From assembly GCA_039654915.1 (NCBI GenBank), contig CM077594.1:12833001-12897000 (forward strand): DNA of 64,000 nucleotides, written 5' to 3'. Position 1 is the first letter of the stretch. Every line of letters begins with the position of its first letter. Origin of the DNA: Aquilaria yunnanensis. Lineage: Eukaryota; Streptophyta; Magnoliopsida; Malvales; Thymelaeaceae. The notes beneath the pieces are model-generated. The model ran no database searches. It saw nothing but the letters and a program-made list of their open reading frames with translations, and was not told the DNA's origin. Positions 1 through 10,116 of the stretch are shown piece after piece. The translations under genes and the position numbers were made by a program.

Positions 1-224
1 AAATGAAGTCACTATAGTTGATTAAAAAAAAATGAGAAACAAATCATGGTTACCAATATTTTGTTTGAAAAGATAATAAATAAAAAACATGAGAAAAAAA
101 ATTAGAGACCAAGAGGACAAATGGAGAGTTTGGTGACCTACACATCATAGCGGATTTTTTTTGAAATAAATTTTAATAATAACAGTGCTACACAAAATAC
201 GTTACGTGCTTTAAAGTAACTAAT
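1..224. other. AT-rich intergenic DNA, nothing recognised
   Basis: No coding signal on either strand. The sequence is A/T homopolymer-rich and resembles the repeat that follows. Confidence 0.5.
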
Positions 225-1120
225 ATTTTATTTGTTAATTAAAAATAATTTAATAAAAATTTTCATCTCTTATTAACACAAAATCTAATTTTTAATATCA
301 TTAAAAAATTTATCTAGAAAAATTGACTTTCAAATTTAACAAGTATGGACCAAATTACTTTATTAAACTATAGAGTTTGAAGTAAATAATTGATTCTAAA
401 AATCCTAATAATCAATAATGATAAAAAAGAGAGAAATACAAAACTATGTTTAATATATATTAACCAATTAACAATCTAACTATTAACTTAACAGAGATAA
501 AAAATAAAAGAAAGTAAAAAAAACTGACTAAATTTGAATCAACCAGAATCAGACCAAAAGTAGGCAAATTATAATGATTAAAATTTTATTTTAGAAAACA
601 ACAATAAACAAAATCAATAAAAAAAAGTTAGGATTAAGACAAAAAAAAAAGGAAAAATTTTAGGTATTAAGGATTTAATAATTGACTTAATAAAGATAAA
701 AAAATGGTTTAACTAAGAAATAAACAAAAATTATTGTTACCAATGTCTTACTTTAGAAGATAGTATATAAAAAAAAAAAGCTTGGGGGCCAAGAGAGTAA
801 ATAGAAGATCTAATTAAATATTTATAAAATTTGGGGAATAAAATGTAACATGGACATAACTCAAAGAAAAAAAATATATTAGAAAGTTAGATACTGAAAC
901 CACGAAACAAACATAAGACAAACTAAAATAGGGAAAATTGCAACTTAGGCCCTCTAAAGGCAAGCGCCTTGCTAAATGAGGATAAAACTAAAAAAAAAAA
1001 AGTGCATCGCATCCTAAAAAAAAAGACGTGGAATTATTTATCAATAGTGAAATCCATTCATATTTTAGAATATAGTATAATAAGAGGTTTTGATAACCCG
1101 CACGTTATTGCGGGCCCTTA
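225..1120. repeat. AT-rich dispersed repeat, copy A
   Basis: This stretch matches, in the same order and orientation, a second copy split into 1325-1558 and 15040-15730. Shared landmarks include the phrase around 'TTTTCATCTCTTATTAA' (263 and 1366), 'ACTATTAACTTA' (478 and 15072), 'CAACCAGAA' (540 and 15121) and 'GATAGTATATAAAAAA' (758 and 15338). Near its right end (1097-1119) is a CCCGC...GCGGG inverted repeat. No open frame is present. It is probably a decayed non-autonomous transposon, family not identified. Confidence 0.65.
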
Positions 1121-1324
1121 ATTCAATAAATTTAACAATAAAATAAATTTTTATTATAAGTAATTAAAAATCTTTCACACATAAACTCACATTGATCAAC
1201 TAAAATTTTTTTTTTATTTCAATTTTATTTGGGTTCTCTTTACATTATATTCTTATCATTAAAATGATTAGTTATGATCAAAACATAATACCGTTAAACA
1301 ATAAATTGTATTTGCTTTGAATCT

Positions 1325-1558
1325 ATACAGTTTTTTTGTTATTAAAAAATAGTTTACTAAAATTTTTCATCTCTTATTAATTCAAACTCCAATTTTTAAT
1401 ATTAATGAAAAAATTTATCTATAAAAATTTAATTTAAATTTCAGCATTTACAGACCAAATTATTTTAGTTAACTATAAACTTTAAAGAAAATAATGGATG
1501 CTACAAAATTCAATCATCAATAATGAAAAAAAAAATGACTGAAACACAATATTGCATT
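1325..1558. repeat. AT-rich dispersed repeat, copy B, left part
   Basis: Left part of the second copy of the 225-1120 repeat. It stops abruptly at the TG of the solo LTR at 1559 and resumes at 15040. Read across that gap, it follows copy A without a missing segment, which independently confirms the LTR boundaries. Confidence 0.6.
1554..1558. repeat. Target-site duplication of solo LTR (left, GCATT)
   Basis: GCATT precedes the TG at 1559. GTATT follows the CA-ending terminus at 15039 (15040-15044). The single difference is a C/T transition. Confidence 0.55.
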
Positions 1559-1664
1559 TGTTACGGCTCTCCAAAAATTTGGATCATGATTACTAAGGTA
1601 ACTTTGGTTATTTTAGTAATTTAATATATTTAGAATATTTAATGCAAGCAAATTCTCGGTTTAA
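1559..1664. mobile_element. Solo LTR (probably Ty3/gypsy Tekay/Del-like), left fragment
   Basis: It starts TGTTACGGCTC, the kind of start typical of Tekay/Del-type LTRs as I remember them. It is interrupted after 106 bp by the Tat element and continues at 12563. The lineage call is by resemblance only. Confidence 0.5.
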
Positions 1665-1669
1665 TAAAG
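1665..1669. repeat. Target-site duplication of Tat element 1 (left, TAAAG)
   Basis: TAAAG immediately precedes the TGATGCCC start of the left LTR. The identical 5 bp follow the right LTR at 12558-12562. Confidence 0.95.
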
Positions 1670-2529
1670 TGATGCCCTTCAGCATCTTCATCTCGCGACA
1701 TGGTGAATTCCGAGGGAGCTTCCGAGGAGGGAGAACGTCTGACGGAGAGGTTCCCCAGGAGGGAAAGTACCTGAAAGACTCCGAAAAAAAGGTTAGAAGG
1801 TCCCCGGGATGATTTTCCGAGGAGGAGCCTCCGACGCCCAAGTCAATTTTCTGAGAAGGTAAAAGGGGACACTCAAGAAGTTTTGCGGTCTTGCCTGTTT
1901 GTGTTTTTTCAGGAGAGAGGAGTCCAATCCCTTGCCAGGACGTGTTCTTGTTTATTTATAGGGAAGCCTGGCCCGTTTAGATCATGACACGTGTTCGGTC
2001 AGATCTTTTCTGTACCTTCGGACGTAGGGGACAAGTAGCCAGTGGCAGGCTCCTTGAGCCTTGAACCGAGTCAAGTCGTGACAAGACCCAGATGGCTTCG
2101 GCGCGTCAGGCCGCCGTTTCAGGCAGCGTATAGGCGACCTGTCAGAGGCTCCTTAAATACTCATTAAATGCTCATGCCGTACTCTCGAGGTCTTTTGGGC
2201 GAGGTCATCTTTTGGTACGGACATCTTTCTTCGGGAATCACGTTGGGGGCTCGGGGAGTTCTCTAGCTCGGGAGTTCCGCCTTCGGGAAGAATCTCTCCT
2301 GCTTTCAGTAGCTGGTTCTTTTCTCCCGAAGGCGATATGTTCGGTTCCCCGAGAGAGTCAGCGACACATTTAGATAACCTGGCGTTTCAGCCGAAGTGCT
2401 TACTTCGTCATGCTCGATTTCGCTTCTGCCGAGGTCTTTGGCAATGCTTCTTTCCGAGCTACGTCAGACTCCCCGGACAAACCTTCGGGAAAATTCATAC
2501 TGGGGGAGGCGATAGCCTTTTGGCTATCA
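1670..2529 (-). repeat. 3' LTR of Tat element 1
   Basis: Matches 11698-12557 along its full 860 bp. It begins TGATGCCC and ends GGCTATCA. A TATAAAT-type box lies on the minus strand at 1951-1960, homologous to the one in the 5' LTR. Confidence 0.95.
2511..2528. other. Perfect hairpin at LTR terminus
   Basis: GATAGCC-TTTT-GGCTATC, 7-bp stem and 4-nt loop, ending one base before the LTR end. The same stem is at 12539-12556 and, with loop ATTT, at 58360-58377 in the second element. Confidence 0.8.
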
Positions 2530-2544
2530 CAGGCCCCCCCTCGA
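2530..2544 (-). other. Polypurine tract of Tat element 1
   Basis: On the minus strand this reads CGAGGGGGGGCCTG next to the 3' LTR, the expected place for a plus-strand primer. The second element has the matching G-run at 58379-58392. Confidence 0.8.
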
Positions 2545-2747
2545 AAAAGCCGAAGTGGAGACTTCGGTTTGTTCGCTTCCTGAGGGCCCCTCTTTGGGCC
2601 TTGAGTGCAGTACTTGTTCCGAAGACGGACCTTCCGTCCGAAGACGTAGGCTTTTCTTCCATAGCTTGTCTGTTGGTGTCTTCGAAGTAACCTGCTTTCC
2701 AGCTTTTTAGGCCTTCCTCGAAAAAGCCGAAGTGGAGACTTCGGTTC
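2541..2747. repeat. Direct repeat carrying a covarying hairpin
   Basis: A segment of about 30 bp occurs at about 2541-2570 and again at about 2718-2748. Each contains CCGAAGT-GGAG-ACTTCGG (2550-2567 and 2727-2744). The second element has CCAAAGT-GGTA-ACTTTGG at 58397-58414, so both stem arms changed together. It lies between the purine tract and the antisense gene promoter. Confidence 0.75.
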
Positions 2748-3057
2748 GCTGTCTTTCCGAGGATGCTTCTCGGGAGTTTCTAGGAAATGTAACATCTGCC
2801 AAAGATACACCTTTTTTTCCGAAGATACGGACTGTTCGGCCATAGCCTGTCTTTTGGTGTCCTCGAGGTAACCCACTCCTTTACTTTTGTAGGTTAGTGA
2901 AACGTCGCATCTCGTAACCAGACGTGTCAGTCTGGAGTGGCGTGACGTCTGTCAGAGGGCGCATTCTTCTTTTGGTGCGATGGCTGACATGTGTCGGCTT
3001 TTTGTTGGCTGGGGTTGCATCGGTTACCTCGGGCGCGCCTTTTTAGGTGCAGAAGGG

Positions 3058-3131
3058 CAGTTATGGCTGCGTTTCGCCTTCGCAGAGTACTTATGACGCC
3101 GGTCTGCCTACCCCCCTCGGCCTATATATAT
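3058..3131 (+). promoter_or_regulatory. Core promoter of the antisense gene (element 1)
   Basis: TATATATAT at 3123-3131 lies about 240 bp before the likely start codon. Upstream are two related units (3058 and 3088) containing TTATG and GCCT. The second element has TATATAAA at 58853-58860 with a cleaner duplication of the same units. The stretch from GCCTACCCC through CGGCCTATATA is nearly the same in both elements. Confidence 0.7.
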
Positions 3132-3370
3132 GCTCATTCCGTCATTTGTCTATTTTGTTTTTGCTTTTGCTCTGGTTTTCCTTCTGCTCTCTTCTGCTTT
3201 TCGCGGCGGTTCTTTCACCTGATCTTTTTTCCAGTCATCTTTCACGACGGCGTCTTCACACCCAGATTTCAGCAAAAGATTTGGTGGGTTTTGATTTCCA
3301 GAACTCTTTATTTTTCAAAGTTTGCCCGAAGTTTGTTTTTGCCTTTTCCGAACTCGTTTTTCAGCCAAAA

Positions 3371-5747
3371 ATGCCGATTCCTGAAAGTTGGCTGCCTCTT
3401 CTTTCTCACCCTTGTTGCACCACTCCTGCAAAATTAGCGAAGTGGAAGAAAAAAATTTTCCTTCCTTCGTACGCTGTTACAAGGTTGCCACGTCCTGACC
3501 ATTACGGCTTTTCAAACCATAGTAACGAGATCACCATTTTCCGAGCTCAGCTGAAAGTCGGACTTCGGTTCCCCCCTCCGAAGTTGATTTGCGACTTTTG
3601 CCAATTTCATGGCATTGCCGTAAATCAACTTCCTCCGAACTCGTACTGCTATTTCAACGCCTTCCTCTGTATGTGTGGCGTTTTCAAAATAGAACCCCAC
3701 TTCGTCATTTTTATGCAGTACTACAAGCTCTACGTGGTCCCGAAGGGTGGCTTTTACTTCATGCTACCTCGGGGATCCGGAAGCAAAAAGTATATGTTCA
3801 CCTTCGCCACTAAAGACAGCTGGCGAGGGTGGCAAAAAAAGTTTTTCTTTCTGAAGATGGAGGAGGCCTGGTCGCATGTTCCGACCAAGTGGGCTCCGGG
3901 ACGGTTGAAGGACGACGTCGTAGATCCGAGGATACTGTTGACTCCCGAGTTGGTTTCCGTATTCACGGATTTCGACGGGCGTATCCGGGCCGTTGCCGAC
4001 TGGGGTCCCGAGGTCCCTTCGCGTCCTCTTTACCCTTTCCCCATCAATTGGAGGTTGATGACCGAGGAGGTCCTTCGGGAGCTCGGGGTGGTAAAGGAGC
4101 ACAAGACGGACCTCGGGATGCCGGCTCCTGCCATCACCGGGAAGGACTCCTGGCTAGTGCAACTCCTTCGGGAGAAAGTTTCTTTCGAAAATTTTTATGA
4201 GAGTAAGTTACTTTCTAATCTCCTTGTTATAACTTCGTTCCGGACTCACACTGATGTCTTTCTTCGTTTTCAGAAATGGGCGAGGACACTGCTGCCTTCT
4301 ACAAAGCCCTTTTCACCGGTCAGCCCGCGAAGGGTGAGCAGACGAAGAAAGCTGCCTCCCGAAGACGGAAAACGTCCGGGGTTGGGCCGTCTGTTTCCAA
4401 ACGGGCGAAGAAGAATGTGCCCCCCCTCTTCCAGAGACTTCCGAAGAGGTGGCCGAGGAGCCCGAGGCTGCTAATGTGCCTCAGCCCGAGGTTGCTGCTG
4501 AGGTCCCTCCTCAAAGCCCTACCCCGTCGCAGGCTCTTCTAGGCGCCGTGGTAGAGGCCCTTTCTGCCAAAGAGCGGCGCTGAAGAAAAGGTAAGGGGAT
4601 TTCTGCCGAAGAGGCTCGAGCTTCCGACGACGACGTCGTCAAGGTGCCAGCAGGTTTGTTCTTTTAACAAACTATGGTCCTCCTCTTTTTGATGATTTTG
4701 AGGTTTTCTTGCCCTGACCAATTTTCTGTCTTGTCGTGCAGAAGAGTCGCTCACTCCGGGTTGGGTTGCTGAGCATGCAAAAAGGAAAGCCCTTCGGGAC
4801 GCCCGCATCCCGAAGGGAAAAGTCTCGAATGAGCCTTTCTGGACGTTTACGGAGGACATGAATTTGTACTCCAGAGACTGCCAGCAAATGGCTACAGAGA
4901 TCTCGAAAGGGGTCCTCACGGATGCCTCTTTCAAGGCCATTGCCGCGGCTCACTCAGGCGACGATTCTCTTGTCGCGAAGCTTTCCGAACACGCCGCCCA
5001 GGTATACTTTGCGTCTATCTTCCTCCCTTGAATTTTTTTCTAAGTGTTTGGTTTTCTCTTTGTCTTAATGACCTCGCTTTTATTCTTTTGCAGCTTCTGG
5101 GATACGCCGGCTTTCTCCGAGTTCGGGTGGCGAGGCAGACAGAGTTTCGAGCTAAGGCCTTAGAAGCCATAGAAAAAACTAAGGCCATGTGCTCGGAATT
5201 AGCTGTCAAGAACCTGCAGCTGGCTCAAGCTGCAGAGAAGGAAGTTGCCACCCTTCGGGAGGAGTTCCAGAAAGAAAAAGAGGAACTTTTGAGGGACTCA
5301 TCCCAGAAAATTTCTGACCTCGGCTCTCAAGTGGCGGAGCTGATCTCGGCAAATGAGGCGCATCAGAAAGAGAAGTCAGAGGCCGAAGGGCTCCTGGCGA
5401 AGGCGCTTGCTGAGAAGGCTGCGCTCTAAGCCGAGGTCGATGCTATGAAGAAGGAGCCAGAAAAGAAGAAAGTGAAGGAGATGAAGAAGAAGATCTCAGA
5501 TTTGAAGAAGGACTTCGAGGAGCTTGAGGTCGAGAAGGACAAGTCTGACCAAATGACCAAGGTTGGTTTTCAGGACGGGTTCTGTCTTGTTCGGCACCAA
5601 GTCCTTCAGAGGTTCCCAGATCTGGACCTCTCTTTCCTAGCGGCCCTGGACATTCCCGAGGGACCTCGGTGGTCCTGGTCTAAGATTGATCATCTGAACC
5701 TGCCTCTTTCTATTCCGGCGCCGAAGGTGGTGCAAAAGGACGTATGA
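3371..5747 (+). pseudogene. Spliced antisense gene of Tat element 1 (putative gypsy-type transposon domain protein)
   Basis: A four-exon gene opposite to pol: exons 3371-4202, 4274-4653, 4742-5001 and 5094-5747. Every intron has a GT start and an AG end, and phases agree at each junction. Exon 1 encodes a domain of about 270 residues (GLRFPPPK, PHFVIFMQYYKLY, WRGWQKKFFFL) that I recognise as the 'putative gypsy type transposon' family found antisense in Tat elements; its function is unknown. Exon 2 is basic and Pro/Glu-rich. Exon 4 is a long Lys/Glu-rich coiled coil followed by a conserved tail (PDLDLSFLAALD). The start at 3371 is the first in-frame ATG after the TATA box, but a different start is possible. 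Damage: an apparent frameshift in a seven-C run near 4420, TGA at 4581 and TAA at 5427, where the second element has CAA. Upstream in-frame sequence is non-conserved. Confidence 0.85.
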
Positions 5748-5862
5748 GCCGAAGACTCCCGGGACGCCGAAAACCCTTAGTTTGTTCTAGTGCCCTTTTT
5801 CTTCTTTCTCTTCTTTTTGTACTTCTACTTCTGGCTATTTTTTTTGTAAGCACACTTATCTC

Positions 5863-5868
5863 AATAAA
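5863..5868 (+). terminator. Poly(A) signal of antisense gene
   Basis: AATAAA 116 bp after the stop codon, after a T-rich stretch. The second element has AATAAA at 61655-61660, also shortly after its stop. Confidence 0.6.
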
Positions 5869-6213
5869 GACCTTGAAAATTTGGCTAAATCTTTTCGTGA
5901 GATTCTTTGTTTCCCTTTGCCCCGGACTTTATTCGCTCAAGAGACTTCGAGAAACTTTGTCTGTGCTTATCATGGTGACCTTTTTCGCGAAATCCTGATT
6001 TGTTCAACTTACGCCCAAAAATTTTAGCTAAGTCTTTCACCAGATTTTCTCTGTTGTCCCGAACATGTTTGCTCAAGAGACTTCAGAAAATAATACTTTC
6101 GTTTATTTTAGCCGGCCACCTTTGCGGAATTCGCACCACTCATGCTAAGAAACCTTTTATACTTAGAGAAAATTTTTCTTACTTTGTACAGCACGGTCTT
6201 CTTCGCCGAGGTT

Positions 6214-7113
6214 CTAAGCATAGAATTTTCTCAAGGCATCCGAATGCCACGTATTTTTTAATTCTACGCCTTCGGAATCGCCGAGCTTGTAGACTCATTT
6301 TCATACTTCGGCAAGAACCAGGTAAGGGTCTTCCCAGTTGGTGCAAAATACTCCGTGGGATGGCTTTCGAGGTGCGAATTCATTCTTTTGAAGAACGAGG
6401 TCTCCTCTCTTTATTCCTTTTGGCCTGGCGTGCAAGTTTATAGCCGCGGCCACTCTTTGTTGAAAAGCTTTTCTTCTTAGTTCGGCTAATTTTCTTTGCT
6501 CGCCGACGAGGTCGAGCTTGGTTCTCAGGCCGAGATCATTTCCATTTTCATCAAAAACTTGCACTCGAATTGATGGTTGCACTACCTCGATTGGGATGAT
6601 GGCTTCTGTACCGAAGACGAGTGAAAAAGGCGTTTCCCCAGTGGCTCTTCGGGGTGTTGTTCGGTAGCTCCACAGTACACTCTGGAGTTCGCCTGGCCAT
6701 TTTCCTTTTGCTTCCCCCAGCCTCTTTTTCAGACCATCTTTTATGGTCCTATTAGATACCTCTACTTGGCCATTGCTTTGAGGATGGGCTATTGGGGCGA
6801 AGTGCATCTTTATTCCGAGGTTGTTGACAAAGTCCTGGAACCCTTTGTCTATAAACTGGGATCCATTGTCGGCTACCAGTATCCTCGGTATGCCAAACCT
6901 GCACACAATGTTCTTCCATACGAACTTCTGCACTTCTTTAGTTGAGATAGTTGCTAATGGTTCTACCTCGACCCATTTAGAGAAGTAGTCTACTGCGACC
7001 ACGCAGAATTTCACGCCTCCGGGGGCTGTTGGGAGCGGCCCAATGAGGTCTATGCCCCAAACTGCGAAGGGCCAGGGATAGTCAGCCGAAGTCACCATTT
7101 CTGAGGGTGTCCT
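6214..7113 (-). pseudogene. pol: Integrase region of pol, Tat element 1
   Basis: Integrase core with DDE residues visible: WGIDLIGP, VADNGSQF and NGQVEV. The C-terminal part (TPFSLVFG, then a basic region) leads to DALRKFYA and a stop at 6214-6216. The frame is continuous with RT but interrupted by TAG at 7114-7116 and two TGA codons just before 6301. It ends about 330 bp from the poly(A) signal of the convergent antisense gene. It would join element cDNA to host DNA. The core residues are intact but the ORF is broken. Confidence 0.92.
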
Positions 7114-9375
7114 CTAGATTTTTGCGTGTTTTTGGCAGCTGTCACATTTTCGGACGAATTGTCGGGCATCCTTTCTTAGGGTAGGCCAGAAATATCCTTG
7201 GCGAAGTACCACTGCAGCGAGGGCGTCAGTTCCAATATGTGAACCACAAGCGCCTTCGTGGACTTCTTCGAGGATCATTTCAGTATCCTTTTCGCCAACA
7301 CACCTTTGTAAAGGATTTGCATATCCCTGCCGATACAGTTCTTCGCCTATTAGGAAGAATCGCCCAGAGCGTCTTCGCACTTTTGCGGCTTCGATGGGGT
7401 CTTCGGGGAGCGCGTTGTCCGCGAGATACCTCTTTATTGGATCTTTCCAGCCCTTTTCCGAAGTTACTATGCTCAGTACTTCAATGCTCGGGTGGTTTAG
7501 TATCTCGGTGTATGTTTTTGCCTTTGCCAGGCAATCTGCTTCGGTGTTTTCCCGACGAGGTACATTTTCGATGCGTATGGTGTCGAACTCTTGAATGAGC
7601 TTCGTCACCAGTTCGTGGTATTTTGCCAAAATTGGGTCTTTCGCACCGTAGTCCCCTGCCGTTTGCCGAACTACCAGCTGGGAGTCACTGTGAGCCTTCA
7701 AGTTTCTTATTCCAATTTTTCTGGCCAGGCGCAACCCTGCTATCAGAACTTCATACTCAGCCACATTATTGGTGGCGCTGAAGCCGAACTTGATGGCCTT
7801 TATCACCTCTAGACCTTTGGGTCCTTTGATGATTACCCCGGCTCCTTGGTGTTCGGAACCTGAGGCTTTATCCACATGCAGCGTCCATTTTGGCTCACCT
7901 TCGCCAGGATCCGGGTGGCTATCTTCGGTGGTAGGTACTTCGGTGATGAAGTCGACCAGTGCTTGAGCTTTTATGGCTTTCCGAGGTTCATAAACAATGT
8001 TGTGTTCGCCAAGCTCTATACACCATTTGGAAAGCCTTCCCGAATGATCAACTTTTTTCATAACATCCCGTAGAGGCAGACTACTTCGGACGATGATGGG
8101 GTGAGCCTGAAAGTATGGCCGCAATCTTCTTCCTGCCAGCACCAAGGCATATATAGCTTTTTGGAGTAATGGATACCTGACCTCGGCGCCGTGCAGGGAT
8201 TTGCTTACGTAATAAACTGGCCATTGTCTCGACCCTTCCTCTTTCATAAGGACCGAGCTCACTACTTTTTCTGAAACAGCGAGGTACAGGATGAGGGGCT
8301 CTCCTTCGCGAGGTTGTCGCAGAGTTGGCAGTCGAGACAAATAGATTTTAAGTTCTTCCCAGGCTTTTTGGCAATCCTCATTCCAAGGATGGTCACCATC
8401 CGCGAGGTTATTTTCTCTTTTTGCTACCTTAGTAAGGACTTTGAAGAATGCCCGACACCGATCTCCGTACCTGGAGATTAACCTGCTAAGAGAGGTTATC
8501 CTTCCAGTGAGTCTCTGCATGTCTTTCACTGTGACAGGAGTTCGGAATTCGAGCAGAGCCTTAATTTTTTCTGGGTTAGCATCAATGCCCCTTTCTGATA
8601 CCATGTAGCCCAGAAATTTTCCCGAGGTCACGCCGAAGACGCATTTTTCAGGGTTAAGGCGAATTCCGAATATTCTGAGTTGCTGGAAGGTTTCCTCTAG
8701 GCCTGTGACATGGTCTTTAGGCATCTTACTTTTGACTATCATGTCATTAACGTAGACTTCCATGTTCCTCCCTATTTGGTCATGAAAGACTTTGCTCATC
8801 AGCCTTTGGTAGGTGGCTCCTGCATTTTTGAGCCCGAAGGGCATCCTGGTGTAACAATATGTTCCACATTCGGTGATGAAAGCAGTTTTTTCTTCATCTT
8901 CGGGATCTATCCTTATTTGATGATACCCACTGAAGGCGTCGAGGAAGCTTAGGAGCCCATATTCGACAGTTGAGTCGACCAACTGGTCTATCGATGGGAG
9001 AGGATAGGAGTCTTTCGGGCAGGCATCGTTCAAGTTTCTAAAGTCGATGCACATCCGGAGCTTACTACTCTCTTCTTTTGTAGCAATGACCACATTGCTT
9101 AGCCATTCAGGGTACTTGACCTCCCTAATTACATTTGCGTCCATCAAGCGCTGTACTTCGGTTTTGACGAATTTACTTTTGTGGACCGAGATGCCTCGTT
9201 TCTTTTGCCGGACAGGTTTTGCTTCCGGACTTACTTTAAGGCTATGTTGTATTATGCGAGAGTTTACCCCTGGCATATCCTTTGGCAAGTAGGCGAATAG
9301 ACCTTTATTCATCAGTAGAAAGGATACAAGGTTTTTCTTGTCACCTTCGGCCAAGTTTTTCCCTATTCAGGTATT
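7114..9375 (-). pseudogene. pol: Reverse transcriptase, RNase H, second RNase H and integrase zinc finger
   Basis: The 746-codon open stretch (7114-9354) has, in order, RT (residues about 55-260: MCIDFRNLN, FLDAFSGYHQI, MPFGLKNAGATYQRLM), an RNase H with altered residues (LILYLAVSE, then VYYVSKSLHGAE), a second Tat-type RNase H (WTLHVD, NNVAEYEVLIAGL, DSQLVV) and the HHCC integrase zinc finger (HEGACGSHIGTD, then CDSCQ). The RT catalytic YVDD box reads YVND (AAT for GAT), which should abolish polymerase activity. Two in-frame stops (9373-9375 and 9364-9366) separate it from protease and a TAG at 7114-7116 from integrase. Confidence 0.94.
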
Positions 9376-10116
9376 TTAGCCTGGGACAAGTTCTATTTCT
9401 TCCGTTTCTACTTTTGCGAACTCTTCTGCCCCGCCCGTTTTTGGTTCTTCGGTCGGTAGTGTCCCTCCTGCTAAGGTTTGTGCGAGGTTGGCTGCTGGGG
9501 CCTTTCGGGCTTTGACAAACACCTTCCTGACCTCGGCTTGGTCGATGAAAATTTCGGTGTCTCTGTCCTTGGTGGCGAAGGTGACTGTTAAGTACTTCAC
9601 ATCTGGGCGAATGTGCAAATTCCCTTGTGTTTGTCTTCCAAGGATAGCGTTGTACGACGAAGGGACATCCATGACAATGAACCTCGTCTTTGTGGAGGCA
9701 AAAATTTCTCATTTTCCGTTGATCGAACTCCCTCTCATCATCAGGGGAAAGTCGATCCAGCCGAGGACGGGTAGCTCTGAGGGTCTTATTCCAAAGGTTG
9801 GTGAAGTAACAGGCTTGAGGTCGATGCTGGATATTCCCAAGCTTGAGAGCAGATGCGAGAATAGGACGTCGGTGTTTGATCCATCATAAAGCAATACCCT
9901 TTTGACGTCCCAATTTCCTATTCTTGCCATGACCAACAATGGGTCGTCATGAGGGAAAATGACGGAGGAACCATCTCTTCGGGTGAGTTTTTTCGATGGG
10001 CTTTGGTACTCCATCGTTGCTATTTCCCTAGCTTTCCTCTTTCTCCCCGAGGATGGTAGTCCAATGGTGATGGTTTGTATTACCCCCGCCGAAGGTGGGA
10101 GGCGCCTTTTTGGACT
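9376..10116 (-). pseudogene. pol: Aspartic protease region of pol
   Basis: The retropepsin-like motif reads LLYDGSNTDVLF (about 9895-9860 on the minus strand), followed by the family's usual LGW...FPLMMRG and FIVMDVPSSYNAILGR blocks. This would cut the Gag-Pol polyprotein. The frame runs from gag and is broken by TGA at 10117-10119 and TGA at 9709-9711. The Y before DG is unusual for this family. Both stops are one C-to-T step from CGA. Confidence 0.88.

Noticed and set aside
2400..2876. 158-codon minus-strand frame
   Set aside because: It arises from the roughly 30-bp direct repeat and hairpins next to the LTR. The translation repeats KPKSPLRLFRG and has no counterpart in element 2.
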